This document shows positions 51,036-60,554 of a DNA stretch of 64,000 nt, piece by piece (positions within the stretch are counted from its first letter, which is position 1; each line of letters starts with the position of its first letter). Source of the DNA: Rhizobium sp. BK376. GTDB taxonomy: Bacteria; Pseudomonadota; Alphaproteobacteria; Rhizobiales; Rhizobiaceae. Under the pieces are notes generated by a model that was not told where the DNA came from, made no database searches, and saw nothing but the letters and a program-made list of their open reading frames with translations. The stretch spans positions 310,001-374,000 of the forward strand of contig NZ_SLZG01000005.1 in assembly GCF_004341625.1 (NCBI RefSeq), in the 5' to 3' direction. The translations under genes and the position numbers were made by a program.

Positions 51036-51731
51036 ATGATTGTGCCCGTGAAAGCCAAGCAAAATCTGCTCGATGAACTGCGCGCGGCGATCGCGACGAC
51101 GGACGAGCGTTTCATTACGGATGAGAGGCTGCTGCCGGAGCGGGAGCTCAGTGAGCACTTCGGAATCGGGCGGCGCGCTGTCCGAGAAGCCCTGAACGAG
51201 CTCGAGGGAGAGGGGCTGCTGTTTCGAAAGCAGGGACTGGGCACCTTCGTCCGCGAAGTCGGCCCGAAGTCCACCAGCCTGAAGTCATTGACCAACCGCA
51301 CCAGTCCGCATGACCTCATTGAGGTCAGACTGGAAATCGAGCCTGTGCTTGCCCGTTTTGCGGCAACACGCGCCACGCCAAATGACATCGATCAGATGAG
51401 GCTCTTCATTCGAAAGGCCGCGCAGGCCACAAGCCCGCGAGAATACGAGCAATGGGACAGCGCGTTCCATACGAAGATTGCCGAGAGCGTTCGAAACACC
51501 ATGTTCTGGGGCGTATTCCGGCTGATCAATTCGGTGCGAAAGGAGCATCATTGGGTCAGCTCAAGAACGCGGGTTTTCACCAAAGGCGTCAGCGAAGAAA
51601 TGGTCCGCCAGCACGAAGCGATCGTCGCTGCGATTGCGGCCCGAGATCCCCACGCTGCGGAGCAGGCCATGCATGTTCACATTGCGACGGCGGGTGTGCG
51701 CATCAGCCAGTCTATCGGCGACGCTCCCTAG
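51036..51731 (+). CDS. GntR-family regulator, FadR/FCD subfamily
   Basis: This is a regulator of 231 aa. The N-terminal winged helix has the GntR motif LLPERELSEHFGIGRRAVRE and the ALNELEGEGLL helix, then the wing RKQGLGTFV. The C-terminal all-helical FCD domain (VRLEIEPVLARFAATRA; WDSAFHTKIAESVRN; HEAIVAAIAARDPHAAEQAM) binds small carboxylates or amino acids. ATG 51036 is almost on top of its GAGGA; GTG 51042, six bases after GAGGA, is an equally good start. Being divergent from the polyamine-class/GGT operon, it probably represses that operon and itself. Confidence 0.88.
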   Translation: MIVPVKAKQNLLDELRAAIATTDERFITDERLLPERELSEHFGIGRRAVREALNELEGEGLLFRKQGLGTFVREVGPKSTSLKSLTNRTSPHDLIEVRLEIEPVLARFAATRATPNDIDQMRLFIRKAAQATSPREYEQWDSAFHTKIAESVRNTMFWGVFRLINSVRKEHHWVSSRTRVFTKGVSEEMVRQHEAIVAAIAARDPHAAEQAMHVHIATAGVRISQSIGDAP

Positions 51732-51767
51732 GCACGTCTCGTCTGTTTATGGGGAGCGTCGCATTGG

Positions 51768-52649
51768 TTATTTGGAACGAGGATCAAGCGCGTCGCGCAG
51801 GCCGTCGCCGAGCAGATTGAACGATAGCACCGTCATGAAAATCGCCAGACCCGGCCACATCGCCATCCATGGTGCGTTGCTGAGGAAGCGCTGTGCGGAG
51901 TTCAGCATTGATCCCCAGGAGGGAGCCGGCGGCTGCAGGCCGAGACCAAGGAAGGACATGCTGGCCTCGGCGATGATTGCGGAAGCAATGGTCAGCGTTG
52001 CCTGAACGATCAACTGCGGCAGGATGTTCGGCAGGATATGCCGGACTGCGATGCGCCATTGCGGGTTGCCCACGGCACTTGCCGCCTCCACATATTCCTC
52101 GGCCTTGATGGACAGAACCTGGCCACGCGTCAGGCGGATGAAGAGCGGCGTGGCGGTAATGCCGATCGCCAGCATTGCGTTGGTCAGGCTCGGACCAAGG
52201 AAGGCGGCGAAGGCGATCGCTAGGATCAGGAACGGGCAGGCGAGCATCGCATCGGTAAATCGGCTGATGAAACCATCGACGATGCCGCCAAGGAAGCCGG
52301 CGGCAAGCCCGAGCGGCACGCCGATCGCCATGGCAATGCCGACGGATGTCAGGCCCGCCAACAGTGAAGCGCGCGTGCCCCAGACGATGCGGGAAAGAAT
52401 GTCGCGACCTGCCTCGTCCGTTCCCATCCAGTGAAGGGCGGACGGCGCCTTGCGCACGGCGGTCCAGCTCTGTGCCGCCGGGTCATAGGGGGAAAGAAGC
52501 GGTGCCAAGACCGCGACGGATACCATGAACAGCACGACGACGAGGCCGAGAAGCGCGCTGCGCCGCCTGGCAAGCCGCCGCCACAGGCGGCTCTGGAAGA
52601 AACGTGTCACCGAATTGGTCGAGGCCTTGGATTGCGTAACCGTCAGCAT
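51768..52649 (-). CDS. Peptide ABC transporter permease (DppC type)
   Basis: This is a membrane subunit of 293 aa and the last gene of the GGT2-peptide operon. It shows the DppC hallmark WMGTDEAGRDILSRIVWG near residue 73, the docking loop VEAASAVGNPQWRIAVRHIL near 185, and AEASMSFLGLGLQPPAPSWG near the end. It starts two bases after the partner permease. Its stop is convergent with the GntR gene, 36 bases apart. Confidence 0.92.
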   Translation of the reverse strand: MLTVTQSKASTNSVTRFFQSRLWRRLARRRSALLGLVVVLFMVSVAVLAPLLSPYDPAAQSWTAVRKAPSALHWMGTDEAGRDILSRIVWGTRASLLAGLTSVGIAMAIGVPLGLAAGFLGGIVDGFISRFTDAMLACPFLILAIAFAAFLGPSLTNAMLAIGITATPLFIRLTRGQVLSIKAEEYVEAASAVGNPQWRIAVRHILPNILPQLIVQATLTIASAIIAEASMSFLGLGLQPPAPSWGSMLNSAQRFLSNAPWMAMWPGLAIFMTVLSFNLLGDGLRDALDPRSK

Positions 52650-52651
52650 GA

Positions 52652-53593
52652 TCAGCCTCTCAATCGCGGGTTGACGAAAATATATCCTATATCCGCCAGC
52701 AGATTGAGGATGATGTAGAAGAGCGAGGTGACGAGGACGACGCCCTGCACGACCGGATAATCGCGCGTGAAGACCGCATCGACGATCAGCTTGCCGAAGC
52801 CTGGGATCGTGAAGATCTGCTCCGTCAGGACCGCGCCGGATAGAAGTGCGCCGAATTCAAGCGCTCCGAGCGTGATGATCGGCGTCAGCGCGTTGCGCAT
52901 CGCGTGCTTGAAGACCACGACCCACTCGCTCAGGCCCTTTGCACGCGCGGTGCGCACGTAATCGCTCTCGAGCGCCTGCAACATTGCTCCTCTCGTATGG
53001 CGCATGATGACGCCGGCGATCGCCATGCCAAGCACGAAGGCGGGCATGATCGTCGTCGCGAGGCTCATCCGCCAGTCTTCCCACGGGCTGACAAAGCCCG
53101 ATGCCGGAAGCCATCCGAGATGAACGGAAAAGAGCAGGATGAGCATGATGCCGAGCCAGAAGTTCGGCACCGAGATACCAGCGAGCGACACGACATTCGT
53201 CACATAGTCGATCGCCGTATTCTGCTTCAGCGCGGAAATGACACCGCCGGTAATGCCGAGCACGAGTGCGACGATAATGCCCATGACCGCGAGTTGCAGC
53301 GTCACTGGCAACTTTAGGAGGATAAGGCTGAGGACGGGTAAGTTATGGCGCATGGATTCGCCAAGGTCTCCCGACAACACGCCTTTCATCCAGAAGAGAT
53401 ACTGGACGACGAGCGGCTGGTCGAGATGATACTGGGCGCGAATGGCCGCGAGCGTCGCCTCATCGGGATTGTCGCCTGCCAGGATCAATGCGGGATCGCC
53501 CGGCAAGAGGTGCTGAAGCGAAAAGATGATCATCGACAGCAGGATGATCGTGGGGATGAGTTGCAGCAGACGGCGCAAAAGAAGCGATGACAT
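52652..53593 (-). CDS. Peptide ABC transporter permease (DppB type)
   Basis: This is a membrane subunit of 313 aa. It begins SSLLLRRLLQLIPTIILLSM and has the family loop HLDQPLVVQYLFWMKGVLSG. The docking region RTARAKGLSEWVVVFKHAMR is near residue 211, and GAVLTEQIFTIPGFGKLIV lies near the C terminus. It lies three bases after the DppF-type ATPase gene. Confidence 0.92.
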   Translation of the reverse strand: MSSLLLRRLLQLIPTIILLSMIIFSLQHLLPGDPALILAGDNPDEATLAAIRAQYHLDQPLVVQYLFWMKGVLSGDLGESMRHNLPVLSLILLKLPVTLQLAVMGIIVALVLGITGGVISALKQNTAIDYVTNVVSLAGISVPNFWLGIMLILLFSVHLGWLPASGFVSPWEDWRMSLATTIMPAFVLGMAIAGVIMRHTRGAMLQALESDYVRTARAKGLSEWVVVFKHAMRNALTPIITLGALEFGALLSGAVLTEQIFTIPGFGKLIVDAVFTRDYPVVQGVVLVTSLFYIILNLLADIGYIFVNPRLRG

Positions 53594-53596
53594 GGT

Positions 53597-54718
53597 TCAA
53601 CCTCCTGCCGTGGGCTGCACTGGCTTGATGGCCATGGCTTCGAAGGCTGCAAACAGCTTTTCGAGCTTTGGATTTCGGGGTTCGCGAACGGGTCCTGTCG
53701 CGTCCTCATCAGGCAATTCGTTCCAGAAGGCACAGGCGTTGGCGTGGCCGTTCTCTTCGGTATGCAGCGCCATGCTGACGGTCTGACATTCCGGCCGGGC
53801 ATAGGGGCAGCGCGTATGCAGGCAGCAGCCCGACGGCGGGGACAGCGGACTTGGCAGGTCGCCATGGAGCCGTGCTGCGCGAGAGCGCTGACGGCTGGGC
53901 GGCGCGGCAACGGGAATCGCCGAAAGAAGCGCGCGCGTATAAGGGTGGCGTGGCGCTTCGAATATCAGGTCAGATGCGCCGATCTCGACCACCTTGCCGA
54001 GATACATGACCGCGACGCGATCGGAAATGTGCTTCACCACACCGAGGTCGTGCGAGATGAAGACGAATGCGAGCCCGAGCCGCTTCTGCAGATCCTTCAG
54101 CAGATTGAGGATCTGCGCCTGGATCGAGACGTCGAGAGCGGAAACGGCTTCGTCGCAGATGATCACTTTCGGTTCCGAAGCGAGCGCGCGCGCGATCACG
54201 ACGCGCTGACGCTGACCGCCCGAAAACTCGTGGGGATAACGGTTTGCCTGTTCGGGGCGAAGGCCGACCATTTCCAGAAGTTCTGCGACCCGCTTGGCGC
54301 GCTGGCCTGCCGGCACGATATTATGCAGCATCAGCGGCTCGGCAACCGTCTGCGCGATCGTCATGCGCGGGTTGAGCGAGGCATAGGGATCCTGGAAGAT
54401 CAGCTGAATATGCCGCCGCTGCTGGCGCATCGCCGCATTGCTGATGTTTGTAACGTCCTGCCCGTCGATCAGGACCTCGCCGGCGGTCGGCCGGATGAGA
54501 CGCATCAGGAGCCGTCCAAGGGTCGACTTGCCGCAGCCGGATTCCCCGACGATCGCCAGCGTCTCGCCCGGCATCAGGGAAAAGGTGACATCATCGACGG
54601 CACCCACTTGCGCCAGCGGACGGCCGAGCAGGCTGCGCTTGATGATGAAGTTTTTCCCGAGCCCGCGGACTTCGATGATCGGCTTTGCGGCCGATGAGGA
54701 GGAAGAAGGTTGGGTCAT
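53597..54718 (-). CDS. Peptide ABC transporter ATP-binding protein (DppF type)
   Basis: This is an ATPase of 373 aa. Walker A is GESGCGKST near residue 60, the Q-loop is LIFQDPYASLNPRMT, the signature is FSGGQRQRVVIARAL, and Walker B lies in VIICDEAVSALD. The C-terminal oligopeptide-type extension has the CPYARPEC cysteine pair seen in DppD/DppF proteins. ATG 54718 overlaps the stop of the DppD-type gene; a longer frame from 54802 is inside that gene. Confidence 0.92.
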   Translation of the reverse strand: MTQPSSSSSAAKPIIEVRGLGKNFIIKRSLLGRPLAQVGAVDDVTFSLMPGETLAIVGESGCGKSTLGRLLMRLIRPTAGEVLIDGQDVTNISNAAMRQQRRHIQLIFQDPYASLNPRMTIAQTVAEPLMLHNIVPAGQRAKRVAELLEMVGLRPEQANRYPHEFSGGQRQRVVIARALASEPKVIICDEAVSALDVSIQAQILNLLKDLQKRLGLAFVFISHDLGVVKHISDRVAVMYLGKVVEIGASDLIFEAPRHPYTRALLSAIPVAAPPSRQRSRAARLHGDLPSPLSPPSGCCLHTRCPYARPECQTVSMALHTEENGHANACAFWNELPDEDATGPVREPRNPKLEKLFAAFEAMAIKPVQPTAGG

Positions 54719-55755
54719 GGAACGAGATCCTCCATGGGCGCACGCCAGCAGCGGCTGAAGTGACCTGCCGAAATTTCCATGAGATCGGGCATGTCGGCAC
54801 ATTTTTCGACGCGGAACGGACAGCGCGCCTGGAAGCGGCAGCCCGATGGCGGATTGGCCATGTCGGGGACGGTGCCGGTAATCGCGACAAGCCGCTCGCG
54901 CCGTTCGTCAAGGCGCGGCAGTGAGCCGAGCAGGCCGACCGTATAGGGATGCTGCGGGAAGGTGAAAAGCTGCTCGACGGAACATTGCTCCACAACCTGC
55001 CCGGCATACATGACGACCACATCGTCGCAGGATTCGGCAACGACGCCGAGATCGTGGGTAATGAGGATGATGGCGGTTCCGGTCTTCTGCTGCAGTTCGC
55101 GCATCAGCTCAAGCACCTGCGCCTGGATGGTCACATCCAGCGCCGTGGTCGGCTCGTCGGCAATCAGAAGCTCCGGATCGCAAGCGAGCGCCATCGCGAT
55201 CATCACGCGTTGACGCATGCCGCCGGAGAGATTGTGCGGATATTGATGATATCGGGTCTCGGGCGAGGGGATGCGCACCAGCTTCAGCATGGCGATCGCC
55301 CGTTCCGTCGCCTCTTTCTTGGACATGCTGCTATGGCGCAGGATGACTTCGTTGATCTGCTCGCCGACCGTGTAGGAAGGGTTGAGCGAGGTCATCGGTT
55401 CCTGGAAGATCATTGCCAGCCGGTTGCCCCGGAGGCGGCGCATGGCGCCTTTCGTCTGGTCCAGAAGCTGCTGGCCGTCGAAATCGACACTGCCGGTAAT
55501 GCGCGCCGTGTGCTCGGGCAGAAGTCGCATGACGGCAAGCGATGTGACGCTCTTGCCGCTGCCGGATTCACCGACGATGGCAAGGTTGCGTCCTTTCTTG
55601 ACGGAAAAGCTGACGCCATCGACAGCAGTCACGGTCCGGTCGTCTCCCTGGAAGACGACGCCCAGGTCCGAGATATCGAGGATGGACGAAGCAGCGTCAT
55701 CAGCCCGAGGAGATCGGGCTGATGGGTTTTGATCCAAAGGTTGGGATGTGCTCAT
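54715..55755 (-). CDS. Peptide ABC transporter ATP-binding protein (DppD type)
   Basis: This is an ATPase of 346 aa. Walker A is GESGSGKSV near residue 60, the Q-loop is [15 protein letters not shown], the signature is [15 protein letters not shown], and Walker B is [12 protein letters not shown]. The C-terminal region has [15 protein letters not shown] followed by further cysteines (EKCADMP). ATG 55755 starts 16 bases after the binding-protein stop; the earlier in-frame start at 55791 lies inside that gene. Here the two ATPases are separate, unlike the fused pair at 18103. Confidence 0.92.
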   Translation of the reverse strand: MSTSQPLDQNPSARSPRADDAASSILDISDLGVVFQGDDRTVTAVDGVSFSVKKGRNLAIVGESGSGKSVTSLAVMRLLPEHTARITGSVDFDGQQLLDQTKGAMRRLRGNRLAMIFQEPMTSLNPSYTVGEQINEVILRHSSMSKKEATERAIAMLKLVRIPSPETRYHQYPHNLSGGMRQRVMIAMALACDPELLIADEPTTALDVTIQAQVLELMRELQQKTGTAIILITHDLGVVAESCDDVVVMYAGQVVEQCSVEQLFTFPQHPYTVGLLGSLPRLDERRERLVAITGTVPDMANPPSGCRFQARCPFRVEKCADMPDLMEISAGHFSRCWRAPMEDLVP

Positions 55756-55771
55756 CAAACCAGGCGCAGAC

Positions 55772-57295
55772 TTAGTTCTTGCGGCTGACATCAGTCAGGC
55801 GAATGATGCCGTCCGGGTTGGCCTTGAAGCCGGTGATGTTGGCGTTATGCGCGAAGATCCACTGCGAGTGATACATGTAGACGATCGGCAGGTCCTTGAG
55901 CAGGATCGCGACTGCCTTGTTGTATTCCTTCTTGCGGGCCTCGACATCGCTGATGGCGCGGGCCTTGGTCAGTGTCTCGTCGAGCTCCTTGTTGCAGTAA
56001 TGCGCGTCGTTGCCGGCTGCGCCGCAGGCCAGCATCGGCGTGATGTTGAGGTCGGGATCGACGCGACCGCTCCAGCCGACAAGGTGGGACTGGAATTTGC
56101 CCTGCCGGGCGACATCAAGCAGCGTCATCAGCTCGGTCGGCTTGATCGTGACGGTGATGCCGATTTCCTGGACCATCGCCTGGACGAGCTGGGCCACCTG
56201 CTGGCGCTCGGCGTCAGTCGGAACGAGCAGTTCCAGATTGACGGACTTCACGCCGGCCTCTTCCATCTTCTTCTTGGCAGCATCCAGGTCACGCGTCGGA
56301 ACCGGGTAGTCTTTGTCGTAGTAAGGGCTCGTCGGCGGGAAAGGCTGGTTGCCGGGGCTTGCCTGACCGGCAAAGACGACGTTGTTGATGGCGTCGCGGT
56401 CGATCGCAAGGCTGACGGCCTCACGGATAGCCGCCTTCTTGCCGGCATCGAGGTTGGCGCCCTCGCCGGTGATGTCGAAGGTGATGCCATAGTAACCGAG
56501 GCCTACGACGGGATCGACGGCAAGCGAGGGGTCGGCCTTGACGGCATCGACGTCGGTCGCTGCCAGACGCTCGATCAGATCAAGCTGTCCCGAACGCAGG
56601 TTCAGCAGGCGGACGTTGGAGTCCGGCATGCCCTTGAAGATGATCTGGTCGAAATGGTATTTCGCCGCGTCGTAATATTGCGGGAATTTCTCCAGCGTGA
56701 TGTGATCCTGCGGGAGGCGTTCCACGAATTTGTAAGGGCCGGAGCAGACCGGGGCGTTGGTGAACTTCTCGCCAAGTGCTTCGCCGGCTTTCGGGCTGAT
56801 GATCATGCCGGCGCGGTCGCTGAGCGCGGCAAGCAAGGGAACGGAGGGTTCCTTGAGGTTGATCTTGACCGTGTAGTCGTCCACCACGTCGACGCTGCTG
56901 ATTGCGCTGATCTCGGGCTTGCGGCGGGAGATCTTCAGGTTCAGGTCGCGATCTAGATTGTACTTGATCGCAGCCGCGTCGACCTTGGTGCCGTCGTGGA
57001 AGAGTGCGTCCTTGCGGAGCTTGAGCGTCAGCGCGGTGCTGTCTGCATTCCATTCCCAGCTCGTCGCAAGCATCGGGATGATCTGGCCATTGTCATCGAC
57101 GTCGACGATCTTGTCGCAAAGCGACTGCAGGACGTGGCGCCCGACAAAGCTCCAGTTGGAAGCCGGATCAAGCGTATCCGGATCGTCCTGAAGGCCGATC
57201 CGCAGCACCGATTGAGCCGCAGCAGCTGGGGCGACAGATACCGCAAGGCCGCTCAGGGTCAGGCCGGCTGCGAGTGCAACATATAATGGCTTCAT
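55772..57295 (-). CDS. Peptide ABC transporter substrate-binding protein (family 5)
   Basis: This is a periplasmic binding protein of 507 aa. The signal peptide is residues 1-27 (MKPLYVALAAGLTLSGLAVS, ending APAAAAQ). Mature landmarks are RIGLQDDPDTLDPASNWSFV, SWEWNADSTALTLKLRKDA with FHDGTKVDAAAIKYN, and VCSGPYKFVERLPQD. It is the second gene of its operon, 36 bases after GGT copy 2, so peptides or gamma-glutamyl compounds are the likely ligands. Confidence 0.9.
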   Translation of the reverse strand: MKPLYVALAAGLTLSGLAVSVAPAAAAQSVLRIGLQDDPDTLDPASNWSFVGRHVLQSLCDKIVDVDDNGQIIPMLATSWEWNADSTALTLKLRKDALFHDGTKVDAAAIKYNLDRDLNLKISRRKPEISAISSVDVVDDYTVKINLKEPSVPLLAALSDRAGMIISPKAGEALGEKFTNAPVCSGPYKFVERLPQDHITLEKFPQYYDAAKYHFDQIIFKGMPDSNVRLLNLRSGQLDLIERLAATDVDAVKADPSLAVDPVVGLGYYGITFDITGEGANLDAGKKAAIREAVSLAIDRDAINNVVFAGQASPGNQPFPPTSPYYDKDYPVPTRDLDAAKKKMEEAGVKSVNLELLVPTDAERQQVAQLVQAMVQEIGITVTIKPTELMTLLDVARQGKFQSHLVGWSGRVDPDLNITPMLACGAAGNDAHYCNKELDETLTKARAISDVEARKKEYNKAVAILLKDLPIVYMYHSQWIFAHNANITGFKANPDGIIRLTDVSRKN

Positions 57296-57331
57296 CTTTG
57301 TTCCTCTCTTGTTTTCATTGCTGTCTCGGCA

Positions 57332-59164
57332 TCACCGAGCGACGGCGTAACCCTGCACTCCACGCGGGTTGGAGCCGGCCTTTACCAATTGCATTTCGCC
57401 GTCCATCTCTCTTGCGACGGCGGCAAGTCGTCCTTCCGACCAGGCGTCGCCGATCGTGATCTTGTGTCCGCGTGCCGCCAGTTCCTTCTGCATCGCTTCC
57501 GGAAAGCGGGATTCCAGCGTGACGGCGCCGAAACTGATTTCGCGCGGCCAGAAGGAGCTCGGCAGATGGTCGGTATGGAAGGAGGGGGCGTCAATCGCCT
57601 CCTGCAGGTTCATTCCCTTGTGGATGTGGCGCAGAAGCATGGTCAGCTGCCACTGGTCCTGTTGGTCGCCGCCCGGCGTGCCGAAGGCCATATAGGGCTG
57701 CCCATTTCGGAAAGCGGTCGATGGCGTCAGCGTGGTGCGCGGCCGCTTGGACGGCATCAGCGTGGAATTCAGGCCTTCCTCGAGCCAGAACATCTGGCCG
57801 CGGGTGGTGAGGCTGAAACCGAGACCCGGAATGACCGGGCTCGACTGGAACCAACCGCCGGAAGGCGTTGCCGAAACCATGTTGCCCCAGCGGTCGACCG
57901 CGCTCACCTGCACGGTGTCGCCGCGCTGTGCGCCTTCGCGGGTGAGGCTCGGTTCGCCTTCCCGGTCGTTCGGAAGCTTCGGTTCGCGCGCCACGGTGGG
58001 TTCGCCGCCGCCGAGGCCCGGCTGCGGAATGGTACCCACCGCACGCAGCGGCGGCAGAGTGGGCTTGCGCCCGTCCGGCGAACCGGGGCGCACTTCCATA
58101 GATGCGGTGCTGCCGATCAATGCGCGACGGCTATCGGCATAGCCGGAAGACAGCAGCGTTGTGAGCGGTACGTCGGAACTGTCGCCATACCAGGCATCAC
58201 GATCGGCCATGGCAAGCTTGGCGGTCTCGACGACGAGATGCACGAAATCGGCGCTCATCGGATCGAGATCGGCGATATCTGTGCCCTTCAGGATCTGCAG
58301 CATCTGCAGAAGCACCGGACCTTGCGACCATGGACCGCATTTGAAGATCTCGTAGTCGCCATAGGTGACCGAAACCGGCTGCTCGATCAGCGGCTTGTAG
58401 TCGGCCATGTCCTGGGCGGTAATGAGGCCTTTGTGGTGGCGGCCCGAAACGTCCCACACCTCTTCGGTCGCGCAGAATTCTTCGATACGCTCGGCGATCG
58501 GGCCGCGATACCAGAAGTCGAGGGCGGCATCGATGCGCGCCTCGCGCGTCTTTGCCGATTTGGTCTGGTCGATAATCTGCTGATAGAGCGCGGCAACATA
58601 TGGATTGCGGAAGAGCTTGCCGGATTGCGGTGCGTTGCCGCCCGGCAGGTAAAGTTCGGCGGAGCTCGGCCAATGTGTTTCGAAAAGCTCACGCATCGAC
58701 GCAATCGTATTGGCGATGCGCGGCACCAGCGGATGGCCGTTCTGCGCATAGTAGATGGCGGGAGCGAGCACGTCTTCGAGCTCGGCGGTGCCATAGTCAC
58801 GCAGGAGCGTCAGCCAGGCGCCGAATGCGCCGGGAATGCAGGCTGCAAGCAGGCCGGTGCCCGGAATGATGTCGAGACCGAGATCCCTGAAATACTTGAC
58901 CGTCGCCTTGGAGGGAGAAGGTCCCTGCCCGGAGATCACGATTGGCTTATCCGCGCCGGCCGGCGTGACGATGATCGGTACTTCACCGCCCGGACCATTC
59001 AAATGCGGTTCCACGACCTGCAGCACGAAACCGGCTGCGACCGCTGCGTCAAAGGCTGTGTGCCCCTTTTCGAGCATCGACATGCCGACGGCGGATGACA
59101 ACCAATGCGTGGAGGAAACAGCACCGAACGTGCCCCTCAGTTCCGGCCGTGTGGTAAAAGTCAT
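57332..59164 (-). CDS. Gamma-glutamyltransferase family protein (GGT copy 2)
   Basis: This is an Ntn hydrolase of 610 aa, clearly a paralogue of copy 1: both open FTTRPEL-GTFGAVSSTHWL and share GPGGEVPII, ATPSGGW and GTPGGDQQDQW. The predicted nucleophile is Thr417 in RGDTVQVSAVDRWGN. It carries a longer proline/charged insertion just before the nucleophile (around LGGGEPTVAREPKLPNDREG). There is no signal peptide, so it should act in the cytoplasm on what the following transporter brings in. It is the first gene of its operon; copy 1 is the last gene of the other. Confidence 0.88.
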   Translation of the reverse strand: MTFTTRPELRGTFGAVSSTHWLSSAVGMSMLEKGHTAFDAAVAAGFVLQVVEPHLNGPGGEVPIIVTPAGADKPIVISGQGPSPSKATVKYFRDLGLDIIPGTGLLAACIPGAFGAWLTLLRDYGTAELEDVLAPAIYYAQNGHPLVPRIANTIASMRELFETHWPSSAELYLPGGNAPQSGKLFRNPYVAALYQQIIDQTKSAKTREARIDAALDFWYRGPIAERIEEFCATEEVWDVSGRHHKGLITAQDMADYKPLIEQPVSVTYGDYEIFKCGPWSQGPVLLQMLQILKGTDIADLDPMSADFVHLVVETAKLAMADRDAWYGDSSDVPLTTLLSSGYADSRRALIGSTASMEVRPGSPDGRKPTLPPLRAVGTIPQPGLGGGEPTVAREPKLPNDREGEPSLTREGAQRGDTVQVSAVDRWGNMVSATPSGGWFQSSPVIPGLGFSLTTRGQMFWLEEGLNSTLMPSKRPRTTLTPSTAFRNGQPYMAFGTPGGDQQDQWQLTMLLRHIHKGMNLQEAIDAPSFHTDHLPSSFWPREISFGAVTLESRFPEAMQKELAARGHKITIGDAWSEGRLAAVAREMDGEMQLVKAGSNPRGVQGYAVAR

Positions 59165-59428
59165 TTTAGTTCCAACTCCCTATCGGCCGCCGCCGGCCCG
59201 ATGTCGCCTCCTTCCAGAGTTTGTCGACAATGTAAGCCGTTAGCCGCCAAATTATATACAAGCCCTCATATCGGGAGGGCCAAAAAAATATCATTGCCAT
59301 GCGATCTCTGTGGACATATTGTATATTTGTTGTGCCGGTTGCAAGCAGATTGTGTAAAATTCTGTGCGCTCGCATAATCATAAAAAACGGGCGCACGAGG
59401 GGTAAGCGCCACGACAAAGGATAAGAAA
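59165..59428. promoter_or_regulatory. Divergent promoter region with a TTGTCGACAA palindrome
   Basis: This is a 264-base AT-rich gap between GGT copy 2 and the GntR gene. TTGTCGACAA (59221-59230) is a perfect 10-bp palindrome in the leader of the GGT gene. TATATACAAG-like elements at about 59252-59262 and TTGTATATTTGTTG at about 59321 could be promoter or further GntR sites. The same TTGTCGACAA core recurs in front of the HypD-like gene. Confidence 0.5.
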
Positions 59429-60133
59429 ATGCTGGATACAGGGGCTCCCGGCAGGAAAAGTCGCAGCGATTTCATCGCCGAACAGCTCGAAGATGCCGTG
59501 ATCAACGGTGCAATTCCGGCAGGCTCGCGCCTTGATGAAGCATCCATCGCTGCGCAATTCAATGTATCGCGGACACCGGTGCGCGAGGCATTGCATATTC
59601 TCTGTGGGCGCGGATTGGCAGAGCGAGAGCCATACAAGGGCGTCGTTGTCACGCAGATTTCGGCCCAGCGGATCGATGAGATGTTCGAAGCCATGGCTGA
59701 GCTCGAGGCGACCTGCGGCCGGCTCGCTTCCCATCGAATGACGATGAGCGAGCGCGCGGAGCTCGAAAACATCCATCGCGAAATGAATGTGCTCGCCGAA
59801 GAAGGCGAGCACGCCGCCTATAATGAGTTGAACACCCGTTTCCACAGCCTTCTTTTCCAGGGCAGCCATAATAGTGATCTGATCGCTGCGGCTCAGACCT
59901 TGAGGCTGAAGCTTGCGCCTTTTCGCAAGTATCAGCTCAAGGACAAGGGTCGCCTCAAGCGCTCCTGCAACGAGCATCAGCAGATCGTCGACGCGATTCT
60001 CGACCAGGATCCGAAGGCAGCCGAAAATGCGTTGCGCCGGCATCTCGTTTCGGCAGCGCAGGAAGTTCTGATCAAGCGCCAGCGACAGGAAGAAGACCTC
60101 GTCACTGAAACCAATCTTATTGAAGAGGCATGA
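59429..60133 (+). CDS. GntR-family regulator, FCD subfamily
   Basis: This is a regulator of 234 aa. The winged helix has LDEASIAAQFNVSRTPVREA and LHILCGRGLAEREPYKGVVV. The FCD part shows IDEMFEAMAELEATCGRLA, LNTRFHSLLFQGSHN and HQQIVDAILDQDPKAAENAL. The ATG at 59429 follows a weak purine-rich stretch. Being divergent from the GGT2-peptide operon, it probably controls that operon and itself, plus the small gene behind it. Confidence 0.9.
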   Translation: MLDTGAPGRKSRSDFIAEQLEDAVINGAIPAGSRLDEASIAAQFNVSRTPVREALHILCGRGLAEREPYKGVVVTQISAQRIDEMFEAMAELEATCGRLASHRMTMSERAELENIHREMNVLAEEGEHAAYNELNTRFHSLLFQGSHNSDLIAAAQTLRLKLAPFRKYQLKDKGRLKRSCNEHQQIVDAILDQDPKAAENALRRHLVSAAQEVLIKRQRQEEDLVTETNLIEEA

Positions 60134-60140
60134 GTTCGAA

Positions 60141-60527
60141 ATGTCCGTGAATGCTGAACAAGATGCTATCCGCACCGTTATCTCGGACATGCAGGCAGCC
60201 TGGAACCGTGGCGATTTCCACGGCTACATGGCCGGCTTTGCCAATCCTGATGTGGTGTTCGTATCCCGCGGCCGCATCCAGAAGGACTGGCAGTCGACGC
60301 TGGATCACTATATCGCGGATTACGGCGGCTCCCCGGGCTCGCAGGGGGAACTAGCCTTCTCGAATATCCGCATCGAGATGCTGGCTCCGGATGCCGCGCA
60401 GCTCATCAGCAATTACAATCTCGTGCGTGCCGCGGGCGGCCAGACGGGGGTCAACACCCGGCTGATGCGCAAACGCGACGACAAATGGGTAATCGCGCTC
60501 AATCACGTTTCGCAGATCGAGAGATGA
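60141..60527 (+). CDS. SnoaL/NTF2-like small protein (DUF4440 type)
   Basis: This is a cytoplasmic protein of 128 aa with the cone-shaped NTF2-like pattern: AIRTVISDMQAAWNRGDFHG at the N-terminal helix, then AGFANPDVVFVSRGRI, then beta-strands ending WVIALNHVSQIE. Such folds bind small hydrophobic molecules or act as isomerases. ATG 60141, seven bases after the regulator stop, is chosen over a TTG at 60120 that overlaps that gene. Its link to peptide or GGT metabolism is positional only. Confidence 0.78.
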   Translation: MSVNAEQDAIRTVISDMQAAWNRGDFHGYMAGFANPDVVFVSRGRIQKDWQSTLDHYIADYGGSPGSQGELAFSNIRIEMLAPDAAQLISNYNLVRAAGGQTGVNTRLMRKRDDKWVIALNHVSQIER

Positions 60528-60554
60528 GACGCCCCGATTAGGGCGTTCACTCGC

